Shown one piece after another: positions 14,858-23,752 of a stretch of 47,289 nucleotides of DNA (positions are counted from its first letter, which is position 1; each line of letters begins with the position of its first letter). The position numbers and the translations under genes were made by a program. Under the pieces are notes generated by a model that worked only from the letters and a program-made list of their open reading frames with translations, did no database searches and had not been told where the DNA came from. Source of the stretch: Scatocola faecipullorum (GTDB lineage Bacteria > Pseudomonadota > Alphaproteobacteria > RF32 > CAG-239); the NCBI GenBank assembly GCA_018714685.1, contig DVNC01000010.1, positions 1-47,289 on the forward strand, written 5' to 3'.

Positions 14858-16270
14858 GTTTTGAGGAATTTTGAAACTGAAACAGCTGCCCTGCCCGAGT
14901 TTGCTCTTGACCTCCACCTCGGTTTTGAGCAGTCCGGCAATTCGGCTGACTATTCCGAGCCCGAGACCGGCTCCTTGTTTTTTGCGGCAGAATTGTTGTC
15001 GGCTTTGATAGAAATCTTTGAAAATGTTTTTTATGTCTTCCGGAGCTATACCGCAGCCGTTATCCATCACAATCAGGCAGACGTCTTTTCCGCAGCGGCG
15101 GACTCCCAGCAAAATTTTATCTTTGGTATATTTGAAAGCGTTATTGAGCAGATTGCGGATTACCCGTTCAATTAAAACAGGATCGCTGTTCACATACTGG
15201 TGCAGCGGCACGCAGCGAAAGTAAATATCCTTATCTTTCGCCAATTCCCGGTATTCGCGGGCCAGTCCGCCGACCAACAGTCCGATATCAAAAACGACCG
15301 GGCGATAATCGACGCCGCCGGACTCTATTTTGGAAATATCAAGCAGATTGTCCAGCAATGTATTCAGATTTTCGGCCGAATCTTCAATTTTTTGTGCCAG
15401 ATGATGCTGATGAGAGGTCAGTTTTTCTTCCAGCAATGTGGCAATGAATATTTTTAAAGCCTGCATCGGCTGGCGAAGGTCGTGGCTGGCCTGGGCGAGA
15501 AAGTAAGATTTGGCGTTGCTCAGTTCTTCGGCCTGCTGTTTGGCGTGTTGCAGTTCTTTCTGGGTTTCAATCATTGCCGTTATGTCCTGAAAAGTTCCGG
15601 CAATCAGGCGCTGGTGGTTTTCATAAATGAGTCCGGCTCTGAACGAGCAATGGATCAGGCGGCCGTCAAGCCGTCGGAGCCGCAGGACGCCGTCAACGTT
15701 TCGGCCGCGGACGAGAAGCTCCCTTAATTTGGCTTTGTAGAGAGGAATGTCTTCGGGCAGCATCTGTTCGCGAATCAAATTACGACGGGGTGATAACCGG
15801 CTTTCAGGCAGGCCGAAAATCCGATACATTTCCGCCGACCAGTAAATTTTTCGTGTCCGGGTGTTGATTTCCCAATAGCCGAGGTTTGCCGTCTTTTCGG
15901 CAAAATCAAGCCGGCGGGCAGTCTTTTGCAGCTTGACCGACAGATTATGACGGTCGCTGATGTCTTCAAGGCAAAGCAACAGCCGCCCCGAAGACGGAGG
16001 ATATAAAGCGGCGGCATAAAGGCGGCCCCGGTCGGTCAGAATAAAATTGCAGGGAGCATTTCCGGTTATGACCCGGTTCAGAGCATTGTCAATTACGTTA
16101 ACCGAAAGTGCATCGAGGTAATCTATCAGGCGCAGGGATTTCCGGGCGGAAATCTGCCAGGTCTGTTCCGCCTTGCGGTTGGCGTACAAAATTCTTCCCG
16201 AGGTATTCAGCTCGAAGAGCAAATTGGTTGATATGTTTAATAAATTCTGTTCGTTATCCCCGCCGGCCAT
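14843..16270 (-). CDS. Soluble PAS-domain sensor histidine kinase
   Basis: 475 residues without membrane segments. Two PAS-like domains (about 8-105 and 120-235, the second with GYWEINTRTRKIYWSAEMYRIFG) lead through a coiled linker to the H-box with His263 in AQASHDLRQPMQAL. The ATPase domain has the N-box VIRNLLNNAFKYT, DNGCGI and GAGLGLGIV. The ASHDLRQP form is typical of kinases that usually carry a receiver domain, but the protein ends right after the ATPase domain. No response regulator gene is nearby. It starts 13 bases after the DUF4340 gene, so it seems to be cotranscribed with the ABC exporter operon. Confidence 0.88.
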   Translation of the reverse strand: MAGGDNEQNLLNISTNLLFELNTSGRILYANRKAEQTWQISARKSLRLIDYLDALSVNVIDNALNRVITGNAPCNFILTDRGRLYAAALYPPSSGRLLLCLEDISDRHNLSVKLQKTARRLDFAEKTANLGYWEINTRTRKIYWSAEMYRIFGLPESRLSPRRNLIREQMLPEDIPLYKAKLRELLVRGRNVDGVLRLRRLDGRLIHCSFRAGLIYENHQRLIAGTFQDITAMIETQKELQHAKQQAEELSNAKSYFLAQASHDLRQPMQALKIFIATLLEEKLTSHQHHLAQKIEDSAENLNTLLDNLLDISKIESGGVDYRPVVFDIGLLVGGLAREYRELAKDKDIYFRCVPLHQYVNSDPVLIERVIRNLLNNAFKYTKDKILLGVRRCGKDVCLIVMDNGCGIAPEDIKNIFKDFYQSRQQFCRKKQGAGLGLGIVSRIAGLLKTEVEVKSKLGQGSCFSFKIPQNKTPH

Positions 16271-16283
16271 TTTTTACCAATTA

Positions 16284-17264
16284 TCAGAGTTTATATTGAA
16301 ACAAGGTGCGTCCCGTTTCGGCGGAGAGCTTAAAAAACCATCCGTCATAGAGGAATGCGCTGTTTCTGATATAATCATTGGTTTCGATGGTTGGAAGAGG
16401 TGTGGCCGATAAAGTTAACTTTGCCCAATAATCCTGATTGTCGGCATAAAGTTCCAGATTATAGATCAGCCCGTCGAAGGTCGTAAACGCCATCTGCCGG
16501 CGCCGGGGATAACGGGTGTCGTCAAAATTCTGCGCCGACATGACGGCCTCGCTGCCCAGATATGACAGCTGCCGTTCAAGCACTTCCAACCGCACCAGCT
16601 TTTGCGGGTGATTGTTTTCATAAATGATGAAAGCCTGAGCCGGAGCCTTGCGGGAAACCTTTTCCCCGTCAATCTGAACGGCCTGCAGGTCTTTTAATTC
16701 CAAAGACATCAGAGGCTGCTGAATCCAGGAGGAAAGTTCGATGGGGAGCGTATATTGCCCGCTGACGGTAAAAATATCAGGCAAGGACGGAATGCGGGCA
16801 AAACGGGTTTGGTTTTCAGCTCCGGCTTTACCTAAAATCAGATGATTCAATTCCCTTCCCTGCTCGTCCAGAATGCTTATGCTGGTGCCCGCATGGGCGT
16901 CACTCCGATACGGATTGCCCAAATCAAGTTCGGACAAGAGCTGCGGCGTTGCCGTTTGTTTGCGGATAAAGCGTGTTTCCCGGAAGTTTTTGAACAGCGA
17001 ACGCACCAAATCAAAATTAGCGTAATAGTTATCGGCTTCCCGTATATGCCAGAAATCATTGTCATTTTCCAGAGTTGCCGTATATTCGGGGCTGCGGATG
17101 ACAATTTCCTTTATTTTACTTTCCGGACGGACGGTTTCAGCAAAAACCAGACTGCCGATCAGGTGGGCATGCCCGCTGCGGTAAACCCAGTATAAAGAAG
17201 CGGCGGCGGCACAAAGGCTGACGGCCGCTAAAACGGCGGCAGACTTAATCAGACGAGGATACAT
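16284..17264 (-). CDS. DUF4340 membrane-anchored protein
   Basis: 326 residues with one N-terminal hydrophobic segment (about 8-30). The DUF4340 pattern is clear: KIKEIVIRSPEYTATLENDNDFWHI, YANFDLVRSLFKNFRETRF, LDLGNP and ISILDEQGRELNHLILGK. DUF4340 genes usually sit next to GldG-like genes and the product is thought to work with that ABC system at the inner membrane; its task is unknown. The first 20 bases overlap the end of the GldG-like gene, a sign of coupled expression. Confidence 0.75.
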   Translation of the reverse strand: MYPRLIKSAAVLAAVSLCAAAASLYWVYRSGHAHLIGSLVFAETVRPESKIKEIVIRSPEYTATLENDNDFWHIREADNYYANFDLVRSLFKNFRETRFIRKQTATPQLLSELDLGNPYRSDAHAGTSISILDEQGRELNHLILGKAGAENQTRFARIPSLPDIFTVSGQYTLPIELSSWIQQPLMSLELKDLQAVQIDGEKVSRKAPAQAFIIYENNHPQKLVRLEVLERQLSYLGSEAVMSAQNFDDTRYPRRRQMAFTTFDGLIYNLELYADNQDYWAKLTLSATPLPTIETNDYIRNSAFLYDGWFFKLSAETGRTLFQYKL

Positions 17265-19146
17265 TAAAAATCTCCTTTACAGCGTTGAGTTTCCGGCGGC
17301 GAATAAAGAGAAAACAGCCGGCAAGCAGGATAATGACCGCGGCAGGAATAATGATAACGTTTGCGGTGATGATTGAACTCAGGCGTTTTTCGTTTTCCTG
17401 TTTAATCTGATATTCAATTTGTTTTAATTCCTGTTGTAATCGTCCGATTTCTTTCCGGTGTTGTTCGATTGCGCTCATCGTTTCCGCCGAAAGGGCGAGC
17501 TTGTTTCGGGAAAGCTCCTGCTCAACGACGGACATGGCCCGGGTGTTGATTTCCAATTCCTGCTGGAGAAGATTGTATTCACGGGCGTGGCGGTTGAAAA
17601 CGTCGCTGTAAATTATTTCGCCGACGGTTTTGCTGCTGCCGGTTTCTTTATCAGTCAGGCCGAGGACGTTATCTCTTCCGGCCAGATAGTCAACCGCCCG
17701 CAAGATAAAATTTCCGTTATCATAAACCGGAGCCAGTCCGTAAACCGGGTTGTCGATTGTTTCCGAGGTGTCGGCCCAGTTTTCGGCAACAATCAAATCG
17801 CTGTCGGCCACGGCAACAATGTGCGCCGGGGCAATCGAATGCGGCAGAAAAGACGGCATTTTTCTTTCAAATTCAGTACCGGCCATAATGTTTGCGGTAA
17901 AAAGGGAATCAAATTTTCCTTCTGCCAGCAGGGCAAGAGTATATTTTCCTTCATTTCCTTTAAACATAGCAGCCAGTTCGGGCTGGGTATGTCCGGTAAA
18001 TTCGCGCACCGACAGGGTTCCGCCGGATGCGGCCGTTGTCAGCAGCGGCGTCAGCCGGACTCCGTCGGGATTTTCTTCCGGACGAAGACTTCCCGGCGTT
18101 TTAAGACGGATATTTTTCAAGCCGGACGTTAACGGATGATCCTGATTAATCTGTTCTGCGGTAAGCTGCATCCAGAAAGGGAAATTTTTGGCCTGGCTGG
18201 ACGATCCCACTTTCATCAGCATAATTTCACCGAGACCGCGATCACCGACGACATTTTGATTATCCTGCCGGAAACCCCAGTTGCGGAACAATCGGTTCAT
18301 ATCCGCGGCCGCGGAATTCTGGGCATTGTACAGTTCAACCTGCTTTTCGCTGAAGACATCATTAAAGACCAAGAGTCTGCCGCCGCGCAGAATATACTGG
18401 TCAAGCGCGTAAGTCAGCAGCGGGGACAGTTCTTTCAGGTTAATGACGACCAGAACGTCAACATTGCCCGGAATAACGGGGCTTTCTTCGCTTAACGGCA
18501 GGATATTATAATCATTTTGGAGCTGTGCGACAATGGCCCAGTTGGGAACAATCTTCCCGTATTGGCGGCTGATCAACGGCAGCTGCGGGCTGATAAGCCC
18601 GACGGTCGGGCGTTTGTCGTCATTTATTTTGGCAAAAATTTTGCTTATGTCGGTTTCCAACAGACCGCTGCGGGCGGGGATAAAGTTGGGAATGACGTAG
18701 CCGGCACCGGTTGCATTGGTAAAGACGGCACCGAAATAAAGGTTGCTTTGTCCGCCGGCATCGGGAATGGCTTTTATTCCGGCTTTTTTAGCTTCTTCTT
18801 CAAGCGGGCTGTAAGGTTCGGGATTGAGAACCTCTATTTTGACATTGTCAACGGCCGCAGCCTGCTGATATTTTTTCAGATAACGCAGGACAAAAGAGGC
18901 ATAAGCGGAATATTGCGGGTTTTCCTTAACCAGATTATTGGAAAGATAAACACGGACATATACGGGCGCCGTCAGCTCCGAGAGTATTTTTTTGCTGGCG
19001 GGCGACAGCGAAAAGCGTTTGTTGTCGGTCAAATCAAATTTTTGGGTGTTGCCGAGCAGGTTAGCCGTAACCGTCAGGCCGACAAAGCTTATCAGAAGCA
19101 AAATGACAAAGACTAAGAGTGACGTGCTTTTTCTTGATTTAAACAT
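17245..19146 (-). CDS. GldG-like auxiliary component of ABC-2 transporter
   Basis: 633 residues with membrane segments at both ends: about 10-30 (SLLVFVILLLISFVGLTV) and about 590-612. The large middle part faces the periplasm and shows the GldG/ABC_transp_aux features: KFDLTDNKRFSLSPASKKIL, VYVRVYLSNNL, PEPYSPLEEEAKKAGI and YILRGGRLLVFND. A coiled coil rich in Gln and Glu precedes the last membrane helix. GldG partners GldF; in gliding Bacteroidetes the complex affects motility and secretion, while in other bacteria its cargo is unknown. GAGGAAG precedes the start. Confidence 0.85.
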   Translation of the reverse strand: MFKSRKSTSLLVFVILLLISFVGLTVTANLLGNTQKFDLTDNKRFSLSPASKKILSELTAPVYVRVYLSNNLVKENPQYSAYASFVLRYLKKYQQAAAVDNVKIEVLNPEPYSPLEEEAKKAGIKAIPDAGGQSNLYFGAVFTNATGAGYVIPNFIPARSGLLETDISKIFAKINDDKRPTVGLISPQLPLISRQYGKIVPNWAIVAQLQNDYNILPLSEESPVIPGNVDVLVVINLKELSPLLTYALDQYILRGGRLLVFNDVFSEKQVELYNAQNSAAADMNRLFRNWGFRQDNQNVVGDRGLGEIMLMKVGSSSQAKNFPFWMQLTAEQINQDHPLTSGLKNIRLKTPGSLRPEENPDGVRLTPLLTTAASGGTLSVREFTGHTQPELAAMFKGNEGKYTLALLAEGKFDSLFTANIMAGTEFERKMPSFLPHSIAPAHIVAVADSDLIVAENWADTSETIDNPVYGLAPVYDNGNFILRAVDYLAGRDNVLGLTDKETGSSKTVGEIIYSDVFNRHAREYNLLQQELEINTRAMSVVEQELSRNKLALSAETMSAIEQHRKEIGRLQQELKQIEYQIKQENEKRLSSIITANVIIIPAAVIILLAGCFLFIRRRKLNAVKEIFNVSSSD

Positions 19147-19155
19147 TGTTCTTCC

Positions 19156-19890
19156 TCAGTGCTTTTTATAATCGATTGCGGCAACATTCAGCCATAATAT
19201 CAGAATTGTCAGGAGCAGGAAATATGCCAGATTGTCAAAACCGGGCTGACCGAGCATCATATCCTGATAATTGCGGTAAAAATTCAGCGACCGGCTGAGC
19301 CGGTTGGAAATCGTTTCCGAAATATTCAACAGGGGCGACAGCAAAAAATCAAAGTTAAGCGAGACCAATAGCCAGCCGACGAAAACGGAAAACAAATATG
19401 CCAAAACGGCGTTGGTATTGAAAACCGAAACCAGACACCCGGCCGCCGTCAGGAGCGCAATAGCCAGAACCGTGGCCAGATAGGCAGACAAGACATTGAG
19501 CATATCCAGGTCAACCAGTGTCGAAGCATAAAGGGCAAAAGGCAGGGTCAGCGCCAGCATCAGCAGGCCGAATGCCGCGGCGGCCATAAATTTGCCCAAG
19601 ACAACGGCGGTATAATCGACCGGCTGGGTGAGCAGAAATTCAATTGTTCCGGAGCGGCGCTCGTCAGCCCACAGACGCATGGTCGCCGCCGGCATCAGCA
19701 CGACAAAGATTTCCGGCTGATAGGTAAAGAAAGATATCAGTCCGCTGTTGTCGTAAGCGAAAAAATAAGCGGAATAGAAGGTTGCAAACATCGACAGCAC
19801 CAGATAAACGGCTATAATGATATAAGCCGTCGGAGTACGGAAATAACCGGCAAATTCTTTTTGCATGACTGCCCGCAACTGATAAAACAT
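19156..19890 (-). CDS. GldF-like ABC-2 permease
   Basis: 244 residues with about six hydrophobic segments. The opening MQKEFAGYFRTPTAYIIIAVY and the RLWADERRSGTIEFLLTQPVDY loop are hallmarks of the GldF/ABC-2 permease family. It should form the membrane channel driven by the adjacent GldA-like ATPase. Its start is 2 bases after the ATPase stop, and the GldG-like gene begins 9 bases after its own stop. Confidence 0.87.
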   Translation of the reverse strand: MFYQLRAVMQKEFAGYFRTPTAYIIIAVYLVLSMFATFYSAYFFAYDNSGLISFFTYQPEIFVVLMPAATMRLWADERRSGTIEFLLTQPVDYTAVVLGKFMAAAAFGLLMLALTLPFALYASTLVDLDMLNVLSAYLATVLAIALLTAAGCLVSVFNTNAVLAYLFSVFVGWLLVSLNFDFLLSPLLNISETISNRLSRSLNFYRNYQDMMLGQPGFDNLAYFLLLTILILWLNVAAIDYKKH

Positions 19891-19892
19891 GG

Positions 19893-20609
19893 CTATTCTT
19901 CTCCGGTAATGGTCCGGAATGCCGAAGCGATATCATAATCGGCACCGGAAAGTTTGAGTTCCTGCGGCGTGGTATCCCGCACCAGTTTTCCCTTATGCAG
20001 TAAGATGACGCGGTTAGCCACGGCTTCGACTTCTTCAAGAATATGCGTCGAAATGACGATAATGCTGCGGCGGCCGTATTCCCTGATGAATTTGTGGATT
20101 TCATGCTTCTGATTGGGATCAAGGCCTTCGGTCGGCTCGTCAAGAATAAGAATGCGCGGCTGGTGGATTAATGCGGCGGCTATGGCAACGCGATGCTTGA
20201 ATCCTTTGGACAGCGTTTCTATTTTCCGGGTCATCACGTCATTCAGACGCATTTGTGCCGATGCTTCCCTGAGAGCGGCAAGAAACGCTTCACCGCCGAG
20301 ATGACGAAGGTCTGCGGCATATTTGATGAATTCAAAAACGGTCATTTCAGGATAAAGGGGCGCGTTTTCGGGCACATAGCCTATTTTAGACAGCGCTTCG
20401 ACTCGTTGGAAACGCGGATCGTGTCCGTAAATTTCAACATTGCCTTCCGAGGGCAGAAGATAGCCGGTAAGCAGCCGCAAAAGAGTTGTCTTCCCTGCCC
20501 CGTTCGGCCCGAGCAGAGCCACAACGTCTCCTTTTTTCAGGCAGAAATTAAGGTTATCCAATGCCCGGATAGAACCAAAATTCTTTGATAACTTTTTTGC
20601 AACTATCAT
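19893..20609 (-). CDS. GldA-like ABC transporter ATPase
   Basis: 238 residues with Walker A LLGPNGAGKTTLLRLL, a Q-loop region GYVPENAPLYPEMTV, the signature-like ETLSKGFKHRVAIAAAL, Walker B RILILDEPTEGLDPNQ and the switch His in VISTHILEE. Closest in type to ABC-2 exporter ATPases such as GldA and CcmA-type proteins. It is the first gene of a five-gene minus-strand operon. The divergent mlaD gene starts 158 bases away, so the two promoters lie back to back. Confidence 0.9.
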   Translation of the reverse strand: MIVAKKLSKNFGSIRALDNLNFCLKKGDVVALLGPNGAGKTTLLRLLTGYLLPSEGNVEIYGHDPRFQRVEALSKIGYVPENAPLYPEMTVFEFIKYAADLRHLGGEAFLAALREASAQMRLNDVMTRKIETLSKGFKHRVAIAAALIHQPRILILDEPTEGLDPNQKHEIHKFIREYGRRSIIVISTHILEEVEAVANRVILLHKGKLVRDTTPQELKLSGADYDIASAFRTITGEE

Positions 20610-20645
20610 TATCTTATCCTAAAATAATCAATTTGTCTGCGGTTT

Positions 20646-20676
20646 ATTCTAACAGAGATTTTTTAAATTTTAACAA
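20646..20676 (-). promoter_or_regulatory. Possible promoter of the Gld-type operon
   Basis: On the minus strand TTGTTA (20671-20676) and TAGAAT (20646-20651) with a rather long 19-base spacer, about 40 bases before the ATG. This is the best candidate in the divergent region. Confidence 0.35.
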
Positions 20677-20767
20677 CTATTTTTATTTTTCAAAATGTTT
20701 GATGACAAAATACTTATTTTCATTTATCTATATAAGAAACAAATTTTGAATAACGGAGTAACAATAA

Positions 20768-21292
20768 GTGCAGGAAGTATATACAAAGGAAGAGACACAG
20801 TCCTTTAAAGTCGGGGCTTATGTCGCTCTGGCCATTCTGGCGATTATCGGCTACAAGGCTTTCACGGCTCAGGAAATCGAACATGCCGACAACGGCAGCT
20901 ATTATGCTCTGGACGCCCGCTTCGGACGGACGGACGGTCTTTTGGTCGGAGACAAGGTTCGGCTGGCGGGCGTTACCGTCGGCAAAGTGGTCGGTGCCAA
21001 ACTTGATGAACATTTCAATGCGATTATGACGATTGAAATTAAGGAAGGCATTAATATTCCCGACGACAGCAGCGCTTCGATTGTCAGTTCCGGGCTGATG
21101 GGGCCGAAATATATCGAAATAGAACCGGGCGGGTCAGAAGATTATCTTGCTCCGGGCAGCGAATTTTCCTATACGCAGGACGCAATGGTTATTGAAGAAC
21201 TGCTGGATCGCATCGTCAGCATCGGCAAAGCCAACCGTGCCCCGAAAGAACAAAAAGAAATCGAAAAAATGGAAAAAGAACTTGATATGTAA
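20768..21292 (+). CDS. MlaD-like MCE protein, copy 1
   Basis: 174 residues from a GTG start, with GGAG 9 bases upstream. The MCE domain follows an N-terminal membrane helix (about 15-31): ALDARFGRTDGLLVGDKVRLAGVTVGKV, then ASIVSSGLMGPKYIEIEPGG. MlaD forms a hexameric ring in the periplasm and carries phospholipids for the MlaFEDB transporter. The permease and ATPase genes (mlaE, mlaF) are not in the window. A second MCE gene follows after 28 bases. The charged C-terminal tail (KEQKEIEKMEKE) is longer than in the second copy. Confidence 0.85.
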   Translation: MQEVYTKEETQSFKVGAYVALAILAIIGYKAFTAQEIEHADNGSYYALDARFGRTDGLLVGDKVRLAGVTVGKVVGAKLDEHFNAIMTIEIKEGINIPDDSSASIVSSGLMGPKYIEIEPGGSEDYLAPGSEFSYTQDAMVIEELLDRIVSIGKANRAPKEQKEIEKMEKELDM

Positions 21293-21320
21293 AATTAGAG
21301 AAAAGAACTTTTAGGAGAAG

Positions 21321-21782
21321 ATGATGAATAAAAAACCGGTTGAAACCATTATGGGAATTGTTGTTATTTTTGTAGCGGCGTTCTTTTTGTATTTTGCTTA
21401 TCAGGTTTCTGACCTGCAGGTTGTCAAAGGTTATGACATTAATGCCAGATTTCTTAAAGTCGGCGGTCTGAACGTCGGCTCTGACGTGCGCATCAACGGC
21501 ATTAAGGTCGGAACGGTTATTGCCCAGAACCTGGATCCGGAAGACTATGTGGCCGATGTTAAACTCAGCATTTCTTCCAATATTCAGCTGCCGAAAGACA
21601 GTGTCGTTTCCGTTGTCAGCGACGGCCTGGTCGGCAATAAGTTTATTAAGATTGAACCGGGCAAGTCAAAAGAATTTCTGCAAAACGGCGATACCGTTGC
21701 CAATACGAAAGACTTTAAAACGCTTGAGGATATGGTCGGCGAAATTATCTTTATGGTGACAGACAATGGTGACAAGAAATAA
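21321..21782 (+). CDS. MlaD-like MCE protein, copy 2
   Basis: 153 residues with one N-terminal membrane helix (about 10-30) and an MCE domain: NARFLKVGGLNVGSDVRINGIKVGTV and VSVVSDGLVGNKFIKIEPG. It is clearly a paralog of the preceding gene but well diverged, so the duplication is not recent. It has AGGAG upstream. The two may form a mixed ring or separate rings for different lipids. The 3' end overlaps the next gene by 17 bases. Confidence 0.83.
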   Translation: MMNKKPVETIMGIVVIFVAAFFLYFAYQVSDLQVVKGYDINARFLKVGGLNVGSDVRINGIKVGTVIAQNLDPEDYVADVKLSISSNIQLPKDSVVSVVSDGLVGNKFIKIEPGKSKEFLQNGDTVANTKDFKTLEDMVGEIIFMVTDNGDKK

Positions 21783-22869
21783 ACTTCCGGCAGCTTCGGT
21801 TCTCCTCGGCAGCCTTTTGTGGACTGCCTCTGCCGGCGCTTACGAAATTCAGACCAATACGGCAAAGATGCAGGCCATGGACAAGATTACCGGCCGCGTC
21901 AGTGTTATTGAGGTTCCGGTCAACGGAGAAGTGAAGTTCGGAAGTTTTTCGATTGTCGTGCGTGCCTGCAAAAAGACGCCGCCGGAAGAAACGCCGGAAA
22001 ATTACGCTTTTGTTGATGTGGCTGATACAGGCAAAGACGGAAAGCCATATAATATTTTTAAGGGGTGGATGATGTCGTCTTCCCCTGCCCTGAATGCGGT
22101 TGAACATCCGATATATGACGTATGGCTGTTGCAGTGTATAGATAAAACAACCGACAAGAAAAGCCTGTTGAGTGACGAAGCCCTGGCCGAACGTGACGGG
22201 CTGCCCCGTCAGGAAGATTTGGACAAGGCAGAAAAAATGTCCAAAGAGGCTCTGATTGCCGCCGAGGCCGAGGCTGAGGAAAAACAAGCCGCCGCAGAAG
22301 AAACGCCAGAAGAAGAAAATAAAGCCAAAGAGAATACTGCGGAACCGGACGCACTTCAGACAAAAGAGGAAGAACTTCCGGTCGTGCCGGCCATAACAGA
22401 TGACATAGAATTGGAAGAAGCCGTCGTTCCGGCAGCTTTACAGGAAAGTATGACTCAGGACGGCGATGAAAAGACCGAAGATAACGCTCCGGTTTCACTG
22501 CTTCCTGCCGGCAATAAAGAAGTTTCTCCGGCTGACGACGCTCAGGCAGCCGATACAGGAGCCCCGCAGCCGTTGTTCAGTATCCCGGACGAGGCAGATA
22601 AAGAAACGCAGCCAACCGAGCTTCTTCCCGAAAAACCGGTCAGCGATGAGCAAACGGAACAAGACAAATCACCGGCTATGCCGGCCGGCAAGACAATCGG
22701 TGAACTACCGGCAAATCAACCTGCCGCGGAAGATAAACACTCTTCGGACGATGAACTTCCGGTCGTCGAGGCCTTATCCGAAGATGAAGCTGTTGAAGAT
22801 GATCAGTTTATTGACGCAGACACGGCAGCCGATTTGGAAGCTGAATTAAAAAAATTACAAAATCAATAA
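21766..22869 (+). CDS. DUF2155 protein with long acidic tail
   Basis: 367 residues with a signal peptide (about 1-25, ending SAGA). Residues 30-125 match DUF2155 of alphaproteobacteria: KMQAMDKITGRVSVIEVPVNG, VRACKKTPPE, FKGWMMSSSPALNAVEHPIYDVWLLQC. From about 140 to the end the protein is a Glu/Asp/Pro/Ala-rich, probably disordered stretch, much longer than the usual DUF2155 protein. DUF2155 genes commonly follow mlaD in this class, which suggests an envelope role, but the function is unknown. The start lies within the MlaD copy 2 gene. Confidence 0.8.
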   Translation: MVTRNKLPAASVLLGSLLWTASAGAYEIQTNTAKMQAMDKITGRVSVIEVPVNGEVKFGSFSIVVRACKKTPPEETPENYAFVDVADTGKDGKPYNIFKGWMMSSSPALNAVEHPIYDVWLLQCIDKTTDKKSLLSDEALAERDGLPRQEDLDKAEKMSKEALIAAEAEAEEKQAAAEETPEEENKAKENTAEPDALQTKEEELPVVPAITDDIELEEAVVPAALQESMTQDGDEKTEDNAPVSLLPAGNKEVSPADDAQAADTGAPQPLFSIPDEADKETQPTELLPEKPVSDEQTEQDKSPAMPAGKTIGELPANQPAAEDKHSSDDELPVVEALSEDEAVEDDQFIDADTAADLEAELKKLQNQ

Positions 22870-22872
22870 AAT

Positions 22873-22900
22873 AACAGACTGCTTCGGCAGTCTGTTTTCT
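22873..22900 (+). terminator. Intrinsic terminator after the mla/DUF2155 operon
   Basis: AACAGACTGC and GCAGTCTGTT form a perfect 10-bp stem capped by a TTCG tetraloop, with TTTTCT immediately after, 3 bases past the DUF2155 stop. Confidence 0.85.
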
Positions 22901-23095
22901 GTCGAGTATAATTCCTTTTTGGCATATTCACGAAAAATTAAGGTTAGTCTGTATAACCATATTTTCCGCGACTTTAAGGTCATTTCTTTTTCAAAAAACA
23001 TTTAAAAGCCGCAAATTATACCCATAAAGACATAATCATACTGGAGCTTCTTTCCTTTTTTTGTATAATTGTTTGCAATTAATGGCGGAATAAAT

Positions 23096-23123
23096 TTCAC
23101 TGTTAATCAAAAAAACATATAAT
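23096..23123 (+). promoter_or_regulatory. Promoter of the cysteine hydrolase gene
   Basis: The -10 TATAAT (23118-23123) is a perfect match, with TTCACT (23096-23101) as -35 and a 16-base spacer, 29 bases before the ATG. The rest of 22901-23095 is AT-rich with nothing recognised. Confidence 0.55.
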
Positions 23124-23152
23124 TCACAATTAAACAGACAGGAAACACGCTA

Positions 23153-23635
23153 ATGACTAACAATGCGCTTCTGATTATAGATGTTCAAAAAGGGTTTATC
23201 AATGAATATACCCGCGAACTTCCCGGCAAAATAGAAAAGCTTCAAAACAATTATGCCAACGTTTATGCCATGCAATTTATTAACCTTGAGGATTCAATGT
23301 TCCGCAAACAGCTTAACTGGCATAAACTTTCTCTGAATACTCAAGATACGGAGCTGGCTTTTAAAATTCGACCGGATGCGCTTGTCTTTTCAAAATATTC
23401 ATACGGCGCGACGCCTGAGTTTATTGAATATCTGCAACAGCAAGGCATTACTTCAATTGATGTTTGCGGACAAAGTACGGACTGCTGCGTGGCAAAAATC
23501 GCGCTCGATTTGTTTGACAATCGAATTCTGCCGAAAGTTTTGGCCGATTATTGCGCCAGTACGGCCGGCCGCCTGGTCCATAAAAGAGCTTTAATTTCGC
23601 TGCGGCATATTATCGGCAAAGACAATGTTATTTGA
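23153..23635 (+). CDS. Isochorismatase-family cysteine hydrolase
   Basis: 160 residues with the nicotinamidase/isochorismatase triad: Asp10 in LLIIDVQKGF, Lys81 in VFSKYSYGA and Cys112 in GQSTDCCVAKIALDL (position of the catalytic Cys in TDxCV). It would hydrolyse an amide or vinyl ether in the cytoplasm; the substrate is not evident. At 160 residues it is at the short end of the family, and a zinc site like that of nicotinamidase is not obvious. It is a single-gene unit with its own promoter and terminator. Confidence 0.82.
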   Translation: MTNNALLIIDVQKGFINEYTRELPGKIEKLQNNYANVYAMQFINLEDSMFRKQLNWHKLSLNTQDTELAFKIRPDALVFSKYSYGATPEFIEYLQQQGITSIDVCGQSTDCCVAKIALDLFDNRILPKVLADYCASTAGRLVHKRALISLRHIIGKDNVI

Positions 23636-23689
23636 TTCGGACATGCAAATATGAATTTGATTAATTGTCAATAGTCTGAAATAGTCGTT

Positions 23690-23721
23690 GAGTTTACCTC
23701 TCTTCAGAGGTAAACTCTTTT
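23690..23721 (+). terminator. Intrinsic terminator after the cysteine hydrolase
   Basis: GAGTTTACCTCT and AGAGGTAAACTC form a perfect 12-bp stem with a CTTC loop, followed by TTTT. It separates the hydrolase gene from the following glycosyltransferase. Confidence 0.85.
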
Positions 23722-23752
23722 CAGTGTCTAAAAGAACAAAAGGTTGTTTGCA

